A stretch of DNA of 64,000 nucleotides, taken from assembly GCA_016758965.1 (NCBI GenBank), contig JAEPRB010000021.1:248001-312000 (forward strand), given 5' to 3'. The first letter of the stretch is position 1, and the number at the start of each line of letters is the position of its first letter. A program made the position numbers and the translations under genes. A model generated the notes under the pieces. It was not told the DNA's origin, made no database searches, and was given only the letters and a program-made list of their open reading frames with translations. Shown one piece after another: positions 22,800 through 36,693 of the stretch. This DNA is from Circinella minor (taxonomy: Eukaryota; Mucoromycota; Mucoromycetes; Mucorales; Lichtheimiaceae).

Positions 22800-25784
22800 A
22801 TTGTTTTTTAGTCTACACTTGATCATCTCGCAGTTTAATTTTATAGCCCATTTAGTATAATCTTCAGTTAAACAATAATTTTTCGCATTCTCAAGATTCG
22901 TTATTATTATTATCACTGTTATTTGCGATCCGTAGTGATTAAATAAATATATATTCCCCCGTTTTCTTTTACCTACAATAGCTTTTGTTTATTTGATTTT
23001 TGCACATAGCATGTATTGAAGATGAGAGTTACGTATATACTTTTTCTATACAAGTTTATACAATATAATTATACTACTACTACAACATTACTACCACATG
23101 AATGTATGTCAATAACCCACCATGAACAACAGATTATGGCTATGTTCATTTATAAATTTCCTGTAAACGCAACATCCGAGCCACATCCTTCAAATTATTA
23201 TAAATTTTTCATTTGTACAATACCGTGATGGATGTAAAGGTTGATCTTTCCGATTTTTATCTGCTAGAAGCACAAAAAAATATTTATCATCCATTTCAGA
23301 CTTCTCAATCCTAAGGACTTCAACAGCTGAAGATTTTGATTTATCGTATCTCATTAGAAAAATTCACCGTCAATCTTTATGGTACGCGTAAAGTAAAGAT
23401 AACAAGGTATAATAATGAACTAATCAACCTGAGGTATAATCTGATAATATAAATATCCAAGTAATATGTTCGTAATTACTAAAATTAAAGTAGTAATACT
23501 TATGATCTGTTTGTTGCTAAAATTTCCTAAGCAATTAATAAGATCGATCTTTTTAAAATTGATCATTTCTAGTACGAGTGTCGCATATCTTGGTATTAAG
23601 TTGCTTAAAATAACATATGCTCGATCCAAAAGTTCTACATTTGTGAAGAGAGATTAGAATATATAAAACGAATAGCTTGTTACTGCCGCATCGATATTAC
23701 CAACTTCAGAAACAGCAAAATTTTTGTACATATTATACATGAAAATCTTTATTCAGACAGAATCAACGATTCCACTAAGTTACTTTTATTCTTGCTTTTA
23801 AGAATTACATGATGCTAATCGTACGTAGAGACTATAACATCTCTTGTTCTCTTGATTTGTTCCCAGCAAATCATCATTTTATAGAGTTTGATTAATGAAA
23901 GGTTTCCTTAATTTTGACATCAGTTCTTTTTATATGACGTTATACGCAATATATAGCATGTATATTAACCCTCATTCCCTTTCTCATTTATGTATATTCT
24001 TTTACTTTCTTATTTATATATTATTTTATTTCTAAATTTGAAGATCCGCCTACCGCACTGCACTCTCTCTTATAATTGCATTCCACTTTATTTTCAGGTA
24101 CTTACGTATATATTATGTATAAGTAATCGACATCATGTAATTTCTATTGTGAAAATGTTTTGTTCAGTGAGAAGATATCGACTGTTATTATGGATTCAAG
24201 CACACAATGAGTGTAGACTTGTACAAGTTCTTTTTTTTTAATCGTGTTTCATAATTGAAAATAATTTTGGGGTACTAGTGGGCTACCTCTTATTACATAT
24301 TTAATGATAATTGAAAAGGTAATTCAAAAGAGAAATCGTACGTACTATTTTATCCGACAGAGATAGTGAACGTATTTATTTCTCTGGTACTACTTGTTTG
24401 TTGTTGTATTTATGTATTATTTATGCATGGCGCATTCATGAGGTGCTGCTGAAATTGAAATAATGATGCTGTTCTATCAAAATAGCATGTAATCAAAAAA
24501 TATATAACTTGTTATACACCACTCATCTATATTTAATATTTTCTAATAATGGTAAATTGATCTGAGATCGTTTGAATAGCAACATCGTTATCAATGTGCT
24601 GTGAGCAATTCGTTTGCTGATCGAACCAGTATTATTGTTATGCTTTGTTGACTTGCTAATATGGTGAAACGTCACACCATAGTATTGCATGAGTAGCTTT
24701 GACTTCCGCGGCGGAACAAATATTCCGGTCAAATATATAAAAAGTAAGGGAAATCCAAAAAAGAGTACCTGTTATTTGCGTTTGCTTATTCCAAATAATT
24801 GAGACATTGTGTATAACAATAATAATAAATAATCGTGTGAAATTTTTTTCTTTGATAATTCAACATTCCTCGTTCATCTATGGCATTATCACTTTTTTCT
24901 TTTAGTAATTAGTTAATAATACTTGATGTATACTCTTACAAGAAGCAATATTATTCGCATGATCAACATAGATTAGATTTTTTATATTTGAGAAAACAAA
25001 AAATTTGTTTATTAGTACGTATATTTTTTGAGCCATTTTATAATACAAATAATTACTGCCAAACAAACAAAAAATGAACAGAAGTGATGAAACATTGTTA
25101 TAGCGTGATATTATTATAATCGATTAGTGAGTCACGCTTTATAGCTTCTGTGTGACCAACAATAGTTAATCAAACACGATCGGCAATGATATAAAGATCC
25201 TTTGGTAGTTATTCCCTAACCTGTACGTGGCAGTAAATATTATAATACGCAGCTCTTGTTTTTATCGCGGGAGATCAAGAAGAATATAATGTAAGGTAAA
25301 AAGTCCGTGTTATCAATGAAAGATAAACTAATGATCTTTTGATATGATTGGTGCATGGTATCTATCATTCTACTTTTTGAATTGTCCCGCTTTAGTATTA
25401 ATTTTGTTTTGAAAGCAGCAATCATTTAATTTATTATCGTGTGGTTGAATAAATAATGTTGATATTATTTAAGTACGTGATAATGGATATTTTGATAAGT
25501 TTAAAAAAAATTATACCTATAGTCTTGTAAATAAACATGACGCGTACCTAAATAAAATTTTCTGGAAGCAAAAAGAAAGAAAAAGAATAGATGAAGCAAA
25601 AATTGAAAAAAAAAAAAAAAATCATAGATGTCATCAACAGATAAAATAAAGTAAAGTAAAATAGAACCCTAAGACGTATCTTTGTGGTGAACTCAACACG
25701 CATGGGTATATCGGCGTCATCTCTTGATTCTGGGAGAAGGCTGAGGAAAAAAAAAAAAATCAGTTTTACTCTCACTTTCCCGCA
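22800..25784. other. intergenic
   Basis: Nearly 3 kb upstream of enolase with no supported gene. Open frames at 22704-22916, 23016-23228, 23420-23657, 23990-24241, 24523-24732 and 25240-25425 overlap each other on both strands, are AT-driven and show no domain. A few TACGTA words occur (for example near 24341 and 25014). Confidence 0.5.
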
Positions 25785-25791
25785 TATATAA
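25785..25791 (+). promoter_or_regulatory. TATA box of the enolase gene
   Basis: TATATAA lies 93 bp before the enolase ATG. A pyrimidine-rich stretch (TTCTTCTTTTTCCC) sits between it and the start, as is usual for highly expressed fungal genes. Confidence 0.55.
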
Positions 25792-25799
25792 ATTGCTGA

Positions 25800-27285
<1,486 letters not shown>

Positions 27286-27625
27286 ATACTCACTTTTTTT
27301 TCTCTCTGTCTCCCTCTCCTGTACCCCGTGTTTTTTTTTCTCTGTTTACTTTTATTCTCCTCATTCATTCGTGTTTCATAATAAAATTTCCAACAACTTC
27401 TCTTGTTTTCAATAATAATCCACATCCTTGATATATATATATTGCAAACACGATTTTAAAAAAAAGAACAATGAAGGTTTTATTTGTACAATAATATATA
27501 TGACGCAATGAAGAAAAAATAATAATAATGAATGAGAGTGTGTGAAAGAGTATATGTATTATATGTGAGTGTGTATGTGAGTGTGTGCATGTAATGATGT
27601 CTTGTTTCGTTTTTGTCTGGGTAAC
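27286..27625. other. convergent 3' region of enolase and REXO4
   Basis: This 340-bp spacer holds T-rich sequence after enolase and a GTGTGTGAGTGTGT-like dinucleotide stretch near 27536-27595. No gene is seen. Confidence 0.55.
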
Positions 27626-29166
27626 CTAATCTTTCTTGCTTTTATTTTGTTTCTTATCTTTTGCTGCTTTTGCTGCTTCTTGTCGTTCTAATTTCAATTC
27701 TCGTGCATTAAGTTTTTCATTCATGGCTTTCATTTTCAAACCATAACGAGCTCCCATTTCCTTTTCCCAATCCTCCTTGACTTTTCGATATAACATCATT
27801 GTAAATCTTGCATCTTCAATCTATTTATATGGTTGAAAATGGTTATGTGTATAAATAAATATATCCACAGACTATCTTTCTCCTTCCCTCTCTCTCTCTC
27901 TCTCTCTCTCTCCTTTTTCCATTTCATCCATCTTTATCCACTAGCTCCCTTCCAATTTTTTTTTCCTTTACCGAAGAATGAGATCCTGATTGAATATCAA
28001 TTTCCAATATTTCCTTGACTAATTTCTTAAGACCTGGTGTTCGTCCTGCTGCTAACTCTCGAAATTGTTTAAATTTTGATGTATCTCTAATCAAGAGGGG
28101 TGGGTGTGTTAACATTAATACTGACAAATCGTTGTGAACGGCATGTCCCACTAATATACGATCTTGAATAATATCATCAACTTTTTGTTGTGCTTCTCGG
28201 AATGACATAGCTAAAGAATAAACATCATTTATATAAATATTGATTGACAATATATATTTTCAATACCTCAATTTCATAACTTTCACCTTCCAACAAGGAA
28301 AAAAAATATATATATTACCATTTTTTAAATGTTCTGGTTTGATACCACTGACAAAGGTACGGAAATCTGTAACACGATCCATTGGTTTGACATATGTATC
28401 CAATACAATAGCACCATGGAAATTGACTAAACTAACTCGTGCCAATGCTGATTGTTCACCATCTGGACCGATACCCACCATTTCACAATCAATAGCAACA
28501 TATTTGCCAATTCTATACATATAAAATACATATCCAAAAAAGATTAGCATATCAAAACATATATTTATAGTAAATTACTACATACTTTGCCTGGTCTCCT
28601 GATACTGTATTCATTTGTTCTACCATTTCCTTTTTCATTTCTTTAATTTCTTTGGCAGTCTTCTTTTTACCATAGACTTGTTCAAAAGTTTTTTCATCAA
28701 TATCTTCACCAAACCATAATTCATCTTTAGAGTGTACTGCTGATGTTGTAGTTGTCGATTTTTCCACTTCACTTTCTTTTTGACTGTTATCATATTGTTA
28801 AGTAGTTTAGTACTTTTACGAGAAAAAAAAAACAAATAAATCTCGGTAATAAATAATATTATAAAAGAATTATGATAATCATACAACGAAAAAAAAAAAA
28901 AAACAAAAAAAAAAAACTTACACTATTTTTTTAGTTCGTTTTAATTTGCCATGGAGTTGTTGATCTTTAGCTTTTCGTTTTTTATCAGGTGAGGGTTTAG
29001 GAATTGTCTATTTGGCAGTAAATAAATAAAATTTATCAAAACTCATTCTATTCACAAATATGGAGAGGACATGTAGACTCAAATTAGAAAAACCAGAAAT
29101 ATTTACCGAAACAATTTTTTTCCAATTAGAACTTGGAGTAGTAATGACAGGTTTTTTTTGCTTCAT
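27626..29166 (-). CDS. REX4: RNA exonuclease 4 (REXO4/Rex4), DEDDh family
   Basis: Six exons join in frame: 29166-29107, 29007-28922, 28783-28586, 28512-28319, 28210-27972 and 27820-27626, about 323 residues. Rex4-type enzymes are nucleolar 3'-5' exonucleases linked to pre-rRNA processing. The DEDDh residues are visible: Asp and Glu in AIDCEMVG, Asp in [10 protein letters not shown], and the final His-x4-Asp in SHSSIEDARF, the last split by an intron. A basic N-terminus ([20 protein letters not shown]) and a Lys-rich coiled C-terminal tail fit nuclear localisation and RNA contact. A (CT)n run at about 27889-27911 lies in the last intron. The ATG at 29166 was chosen because a stop lies upstream in frame and the basic N-terminus follows it. 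Confidence 0.92.
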
Positions 29167-32023
29167 ATTAATTTATATAATGTGTATAGTTACGACTGAA
29201 TATAGTTTTTGACAAGCAGGAAAGACTTTATTTTCGGAATAAAAAATTAAAAAAGGTTCCTGCGGGAAAGTTAAAAGTGAATGCAAGCTCAGCCACCACA
29301 ATACAAAATCTTTGTTTTTTTTTTTATTTATAATCCCTTTTCCTCTCTCATCTAAAAAGCTTGAAAACAACATAGACAATACATGTACACACAATACATA
29401 ACATCATCTTTATTACATCAATAACGTAAATAGTATAAATTTTTATATATAACTAACTTCTTTATTTATTTATTTATTATTATCATTTTCTTATTTTAAT
29501 TAATAGGGTACATAGTTAAGAAAAAATGTACCGCCGAGGATTGCGCTAAATGCCATCGGGAGAGACGAAGCTCTTTACCTAGCATACATCGCACTTATCG
29601 ACGGATATTTTCATCATTCTTCAATTGTACGACGGTTTCGTTGCGTCTTTGATAGCTTTATTGAAAAAACCATCTCACACGAATGCTTTTAAGACAATTG
29701 TATCGATGTTGTAAAGAAAAAAAGAAAAAGGAAAACACGAATCGTTCGCTTTTTTATAGCTCTCAAAGTCGGTGATAGAAAAGTTTTTTTTTCTCTTACC
29801 GCCAAATGTGCTGTTATTGGTTGGTGGGGGGGGAAATAACATGCCGAGCCATTATTTTTTCTTTTCAAAGACCCCATGTCTGAACAATATGAACTATGTC
29901 ATTTTTTGTGTCTATTACACAGATTTTTTTTTTATAAATGAACTGAATTGTGCTTTAAAAGAACTATATCACATTAATAGTAACTATTTTATACTTATAT
30001 TTTATTTTATACGTAGTAGTTGGCGGTTAAAGATATTGAAATACTTTATTCTATCTCACCAAGCTAATTGTTTTGAGAACTTGGTTTTTGGTGACAAGAT
30101 AGGAGTTTGTTTTCTCCTCGCTGGTTTTTAAACTATTTAGCCACTTATATGTTGCTCATTTCAAACTTCACGTACCCATCTCCAACACATTCGCTCTTTA
30201 TATTTGATTAATTTTATCCATTTGATGATTAATTCTACTTTGAGTCAAATCCTCCTCTAATTTTAGTTTTATCACTTACAGATATATTCAGTTCATCTTG
30301 TCACAACCTGAGTATCAAATGAATAAATCAAAGCCAAAAAATATATATATTATTATTCAAGGTATTTAAATATGAATGAAACTAATTTATTTAGTATATC
30401 ACTACTCACTCATCGTTCCTGAATCAATTAAAATATGAGTTTGGAAGCTACATATTTTTGTTATAAAATAAGAGCTGCAGGTACTATATTACTAAATTCA
30501 TGTAGTGACTTATAGTAGTATATACTATCATTACGGTATTACAAACATGGGCATGAAAATTGCATAATCACGCATCATGGAGCTGTATTATATTAAATTA
30601 TACAAATTAATGAACGCTTTTAAAATCAGAGAGTACTAAGGTAATATCCTTTATTTGCATGATGATGGCAACAAATCTTCTTTTTACGTATGCATGAATC
30701 TTATTTAATGTCCTGACGCCATATCATTGTTACACTAGAACTGTACATGACAATAGTCAGGGATACGAATGACACTGGGAAGATGGGAATATTCGGAAAA
30801 CCTTATGTTGTCCTAGAAGAAAGTGTTAAGGTATTTGCAAACTTGGTAGGTGCGAGAATATTACTGATACTTTAAAAGAAAGAGATAATGGAGCTTGGTC
30901 TCTGCTTTTTTTTTATATCAAATATATAGTTTTTTCATTAACAGTAGTATATATATATATACGATATTAAGTTAGAAGGTCATCTAGCATTAATGTAGCG
31001 CTCGCGCATTGATGAACCTAATAGTAATTATAATGTGTGACTATAATATAAAAAGAAGGGTATATTTTACCACTGCTTTTATAATGAATAGAATGATAAA
31101 CCAATTTTAATAATAAGTATACGTAGTTCCCTTGAAATAAATAATGGGCGTTTTTAATGATTGAATTTACTTCCAGGTCACCACCAAATAAGCAAGAATT
31201 AATCATGACATCTTCCATTGTTTAGCTTAAATTAAAAAAAAAAAAAGTCGGATTCAGTAGGTCCGGTAAAAAAAAATAGAGGTCACATCATATCTATCTT
31301 CTCTCACAAAACATTATTAATTAATTAATATATTCCCCAGACTTTTTTTTTTCTGTTCATTATTACGTCAAGTATATACTCTTAAGAAAAAATGGGCTCA
31401 TCTTGCCATATGCATATACTGTTAATGCAATTATGCAAAACTTTGTCTATCACAATCAGTATAATAAAAAAAAATGGTTTAACGTCTTTTATTATTTTTA
31501 GTATATTTTAGGTCAAGATAATAACTTGTAGTTATTGGCGTATAAATATTTTTGTTCTCTTAAAAAAAATAATTGTTCACCATCATCATACAAAATCCTC
31601 TATCCTCCCCCCCTTCGCTTTTTTATGATATTCTTTCACATGTATATAAATGTAAATTTTATATGTATAAAATAAGCTAATAAATGTCAGCTGTTGAAAT
31701 ATTTATTGATTAGTTTTATTTTCATTCCATAATTTTAAAGTATTAGCAATGGGTAAGAAATAAAAAAAAAATCACCAGGACGACCAAATATTATTCGCTC
31801 TAAATAAAAGGGGTACTCATGCATGTAACCACAATAATATTATTGTTTGATAACAGCTATTTGGTAAGACAATATTATTGGATACAACTTAAAAAGAATA
31901 TAGTCAATTTGTTTGTCATGACTATAAAAATGACAACACCTGCAAAAGGCTTGACATTCTATTTTTTTTTTTTTTACTCTTCTTTGTTTCACCCCCATTC
32001 ATCTACTCACATATAACACATCC
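29167..32023. other. divergent promoter region of REXO4 and glucoamylase
   Basis: About 2.9 kb between two divergent genes. A compact structured block at 29500-29760 is listed separately. The rest is AT-rich, with open frames at 29772-30131, 31018-31218 and 31819-32016 that lack motifs. (AT)n and TTAATTAATTAAT runs occur near 31318. No gene is otherwise supported. Confidence 0.5.
29500..29758 (-). other. candidate small gene (ncRNA or 18-residue ORF) with own TATA box
   Basis: On the minus strand TATAAAAA (29758-29751) is followed at about 100-200 bp by a block richer in G and C than its surroundings (about 29525-29660). This block contains AGAG-CTTCGT-CTCT and CCGA...TCGG pairings and ends in an ACA triplet before a T run, so it could fold. 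An 18-residue hydrophobic frame, MAFSAILGGTFFLNYVPY, runs 29556-29500; a 43-nt GT-AG intron would alternatively link an upstream ATG to the same frame. I cannot tell a small RNA from a tiny membrane peptide, or exclude chance. Confidence 0.25.
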
Positions 32024-34091
32024 ATGATGAGCAAGTATCTTATAGTAGTATATACTTTATTAATAGCAAGTTCTTGCATGGCATATCTGGTGACAAATGG
32101 ACATGAAACAAGGCTTCGCATCCAGGAACCATCAGGTTTGTTATACAACTACAGTAACAATCAACTATTCTGTCAAACTACGTATTATTTAATTTTTAAA
32201 CCAATGGATGTAACTTGTTAAAAACTCGTTTATATACAAATATATATATATAGTCAATCGATACCAATATAACAATGAACAACAGGGTCTAAATGAATGG
32301 ATTGAACAAGAAAAGGATATTTGTTGGAATGAACTACTTCGAAATATTAATCCTCCAGGTACAATTCGTGGATTTGTAGCAGCTTCACCATCAACAAATT
32401 ATCCAGATTACTTTTACACATGGACACGCGATGCTGCTCTGGTGATGCGGGTGGTAGTGGAGAACTATAACGAGGAGGTCAAGCGCCTCTTACATGACTA
32501 TGTAGCTTCTGAAATTTATCATCAGGTGACACCAACTCAATGCAATTGTCTAGGAGAACCAAAATTCAGTAAGTATAAGTGCGATACTGAAAGGTATGAA
32601 GTACTATTTATAATCTGTAAAAAGTTATACTTACAATTTCTTCCATTATTTCAATATGTTTTTTTTTTTATAGATGCGGTAATTATGACAAAAAAAAAAA
32701 AAAAAAAGATAAATGACAATTTATTTTAGAAGTGTAAAAAAAAAAAAAAAAAAAAGTTAACTGATCTATTCTTTATTTAGGATGGCTCGGGATATGATGG
32801 GTCATGGGGAAGGTACGTAATAAGAATATTAAGTGTAGCAAAAGTAATCCTATTGTTGCATACGTATGAATAAAAAATTATTCATTTCTCATTGGTGCCC
32901 CTTTCTATAAACACACAAATATATATTATTTAGACCACAAAATGATGGCCCTGCAAGCAGAGCCATTACGTTGATGTTACTAGCAAATAAATCAGACAAT
33001 AGTTATGTCAAAAAAACACTTATAACACCCATTTATCGAGATCTTGATTACATCATTGACGTATGGTTAACACCCTGTTTTGACCTTTTTGAAGAATCAG
33101 AAGGATTACATTCTTATACACTTTTGGTAATGCGACGTGCTTTGGTCGATGGTGCTAAATTTGCTTCAAAACATGGCGACTCTCGCCGTGCAGCATCCTA
33201 TGCTCAAGTCTCTGAAAAGATTCGCGATAGGCTTGAGAAATTTTGGGAAGGAGACTCTATTGTTGTGACTCAAGAGCACACGGGTGGACTTTATAAATCC
33301 TCTGGATTGGATATTTCTGTTTTATTAGGTGTCAATCAAGCTGGTATATATATATAATCTTTTTTCTCCCAATTTTTTTTTTTTTTTTTAAAAAAAAATC
33401 ATAGGTTAAACAATTATCACATGTTATCTTATTATAGGTTTGCCTCCTTTCACACCTGGTTGTGACAAAGTATGTTATTTTATTGTTGTGTAAAAATATC
33501 AAATCCAAAAAGCCAGTAGAAAATGAAAAAAGATAACTAACTATTTTTTTTAAAAAAAAACAGGTGTTGGCAACTGCACATGCGTTAGAACAAGCATTTG
33601 AAACACTTTATCACGTCAATACAAACAATGCTTTCCCTGATCATTTAGGCGTAGCTATTGGTCGTTACCCAGAAGATACATATAATGGTTATGAAAGCGG
33701 TAAAGAGGGAAATCCATGGTTTTTGGCTACTGCTGGAATGGCCGAATTGTATTATCGTGCTGCGCTTGAATGGAAAACAGACCAATCCAGTATTACCATT
33801 AATGATATCAATGGGCCATTCTTTGGTCGTTTGTTGACACAAGAACCACAAGACATTATTGGAATGACCTTCCACTATGGAACACCTGAATTTAATACAC
33901 TTATTAATAAGATGTCAGATGCTGCAGATAGATTTATGTCAAGAATACAATACCATCAAAGAATTAATGGTTCTCTTTCAGAGCAATTTAACCGTTATAC
34001 TGGATTTGAGCAAGGTGCTCGCGATTTAACATGGTCATATGCATCATTTATTACAGCTACAAATGCAAGAAATGGTCATCCGATCCAATAA
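32024..34091 (+). CDS. secreted glucoamylase, GH15, no starch-binding domain
   Basis: Seven exons join in frame: 32024-32135, 32254-32568, 32674-32678, 32781-32812, 32934-33343, 33438-33469 and 33564-34091, about 477 residues. It should release glucose from starch ends outside the cell. A signal peptide (MMSKYLIVVYTLLIASSCMA) leads directly into the catalytic domain; there is no CBM20 or CBM21. Family motifs: GFVAASPSTNYPDYFYTWTRDAAL, GSWGRPQNDGPA, the general acid Glu in FDLFEESEG (about residue 208), and the base Glu in LSEQFNRYTG (about 442), followed by ARDLTWSYA. Exon 3 is only 5 nt (ATGCG at 32674-32678). Without it the frame breaks; with it the expected EPKFNADGSGYDGSWG appears. Either of two adjacent ATGs could start the protein. 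Confidence 0.93.
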
Positions 34092-34444
34092 TACTAATAT
34101 AATAATAAACTTTCATTCTATAGTATTACTATCACTTGTTTTTTTTTCTCTGTTCATGATAATAATAATAATAATAATGTATAAATATTTTTTACTATGC
34201 TATATGCAATTCAATGAAAAAAACAATAGATGATTGATTTTTTTTTAAAAAAAAGGGGGGAAAAAAAGAGGGGGGGGGAATATGTACTTGTAATAAACAA
34301 ATGATAAAGAAAATTTCAAATTTACAACAACAGAATATACAAAACGAGAATAGGGAAGTCAAGAATGAATAATATATAAAAATAAAAAAAAGAATGTGTG
34401 AGCGCGGGTGAATGTAAAATGTTATAGAGTGCGAGGTTTGTAAA
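34092..34444. other. convergent 3' region
   Basis: 353 bp between the stop codons of glucoamylase and the kinase gene. It holds an ATA/AAT run near 34158-34177, a T9A8 tract and a G-rich patch near 34254-34279. No gene is seen. Confidence 0.55.
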
Positions 34445-36349
34445 TTAATTTTCATCATCATTGGGAGTTGTTGAAGTAGAAGGAAGAGGATGATGATTAC
34501 GGCGTCTGCCTAAAAGTGTAGCATTATCCATGTTGAGTTCAAACGCTGGTTTTGATTTTCTTGGACTACTGCGCTTTGACTCAGTTTTGTGTGATGGCTT
34601 TTCTGATCGCAATTGTTGTGTTACTCGGTCACGTTGAATCTTCTGAAGCATATTGCTTGGTCCACCACCACGTGAATCTAATGTGGTACTGCGTGGATTC
34701 TCGTCATCGTACGATGAATGAGTGGATGAAGATCCAGATGTATCTTCGTCATTGATATAATCGTCTTCGTCATCACTATCAATATTGCCTAAAGTATTTG
34801 GCATGGGTGCAACTCCACGTCGTTGCTGTCGTCGTCGAATTTCTTTTCGGCGTGATCGTTCTTCAGCCATACGGTGAACAGCATAAGATACATCAAAAAT
34901 TTCTCTCATAGATGACAAGCCTGAAAATAGATCTCGACGACGTTGATCTTTTGTTGGGGATGGTTTAGGGATATCGATAGTATCGGTCACGGGTCGTAAC
35001 GGACTCGAACCTCCGAACTCTGCAGGTGTCAGCTGTGGAGAGCTAATCTCAGCCGCTGCTTCTTCCTTTTCACTTGCTGGTGTTTCTACTGATGTTGGTG
35101 AAAGTGGTGCTGTAGGAATATTGTTGGTGCTTAACAACGTACTGCTCGTTCGCATCCAAGGGTGATTCATAAATTGCTTAATAGTATATCGTTCTTCAGA
35201 ATCAATACAAAGTAAATGTTCAATCAAATCCTTGGCTTCTGCTGAAATAGGATCCCACCATGGGCTAAGGAAAGTGTATTGGCCTTTGGCAACCTTTTCT
35301 GTCAACACTTGAATACTTTCATCATAAAAGGGTGGGAAACCACATAATAATGTATATAGGACACAACCTAATGCCCACATATCCACCGATTTGGAATAAC
35401 GTTCATCTTTAACAATTTCGGGAGCTGTGTACCCGACAGTACCACATGGTGTCTGGGTATTCTAATAAAAGAAAAAAAAATCCCATGAGTATTTTTTTTT
35501 TTTTTTTTTTTGCAAATAGCAGTAGAATAATCTTATTTCTTTACCTGATCCCAAACAACTTTAGATAAACCAAAGTCTGCAATCTTGACACGTCCAATAC
35601 CTCCTCCACCAACACCTTCAATAAACTCGCCTTCATCTTCTTTATCATCATCCCCTGGTTGTGTAGGAGGTGGTGCAGAAGTTCGTGGTGCAATTGGAAT
35701 TGGATCAAATAATAGATTTTCTGGTTTTATATCTCTGTTATAAAATATATTAGTACATACATTTGAGTTATATATAAATATCCAAATAAATAAAACATAA
35801 TATCATTACCGATGAACAACACCCTTTTCTTCGTGTAAATATTGAATTGCTTCTGCGACCTGACGTACACAATGTCGTGCTAAATCTTCGCTAAAATATG
35901 TGAAACGTACGATCTGATGGAAAAGCTCGCCACCTTGACATAACTCTAAAATGATAAAGTAATACTATACAAACCCCATTCAATAATTTGTCAGCATATA
36001 ACAAATACTCATATACATTTTTTTTTTTTAAAAAAAACTCTCATCACTTATTCTTTATAACTTACCCCTTTTGTTTCAATGAATCCTTTAAGTTGTACAA
36101 TGGATGGATGTTTTAGCGTTCGCATAATTTGTACTTCTTTAAGAACACTTGCTCTCTATAAATTAGTTAACAATAATTATTAGTGTATAGCTCTTTTAAT
36201 TTGACCGTTGCAACATAGTTTTTGTTTTTCCTGCATACCTGTTGTGGTTTTAATTCAAATTTGCGAACAGCTTTAATAGCAACTTTTTCTTGAGTTTCCA
36301 GGTCCAATGCTTTATACACGTTTGAAAATGCACCACTATTTACATACAA

Positions 36350-36385
<36 letters not shown>

Positions 36386-36693
36386 AGTAACACTAAACAA
36401 TAATAGCAACAAACACACATCTTTTTTTTTTTTTATGATTTGAAACACAATAAAAACACATACTCTCCAAGTTTATCCAATAATTTATATCGTTCTAATC
36501 CTTCATAAGATGGTAAACGTTGTTTGGCCAAGTTTTCTTCTTCTACAAGTCGAGCCACAGCTTCATATTTTTTTACGTCCTGTTGTGTTAAATCGTCGTC
36601 AGGGTTTGATGTATCGCTACCATTATTGCTACCCGACAGTGATATATTACGACTACTACGGATAAAGTTTTTAATTTGGTTGAATACAGACAT
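34445..36693 (-). CDS. RCK2-like (MAPKAP-type) serine/threonine kinase
   Basis: Six exons join in frame: 36693-36464, 36335-36239, 36155-36066, 35964-35810, 35734-35545 and 35461-34445, about 592 residues. The kinase domain spans about residues 68-380: KLGDGAFSNVYKA, catalytic Lys in VAIKAV, VVHRDIKPENLL, IADFGLSK, and TPCGTVGYTAPEI. The stretch VDMWALGCVLYTLLCGFPPF...LTEKVAKGQYTFLSPWWDPIS closely recalls yeast Rck2 and fission yeast Srk1, kinases activated by the stress MAP kinase. An acidic, Gly-rich insert (QPGDDDKEDEGEF, GVGGGG) separates the PENLL and DFG motifs. The C-terminal third is Ser/Arg-rich with an Arg cluster (RSRRKEIRRRQQRRG) and acidic patches, a likely docking and regulatory tail. 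A C-terminal MAP-kinase docking site was not pinned down. Confidence 0.92.

Noticed and set aside
24523..24732. 69-residue minus-strand frame
   Set aside because: No domain and no supporting promoter or exon; likely chance in AT-rich spacer.
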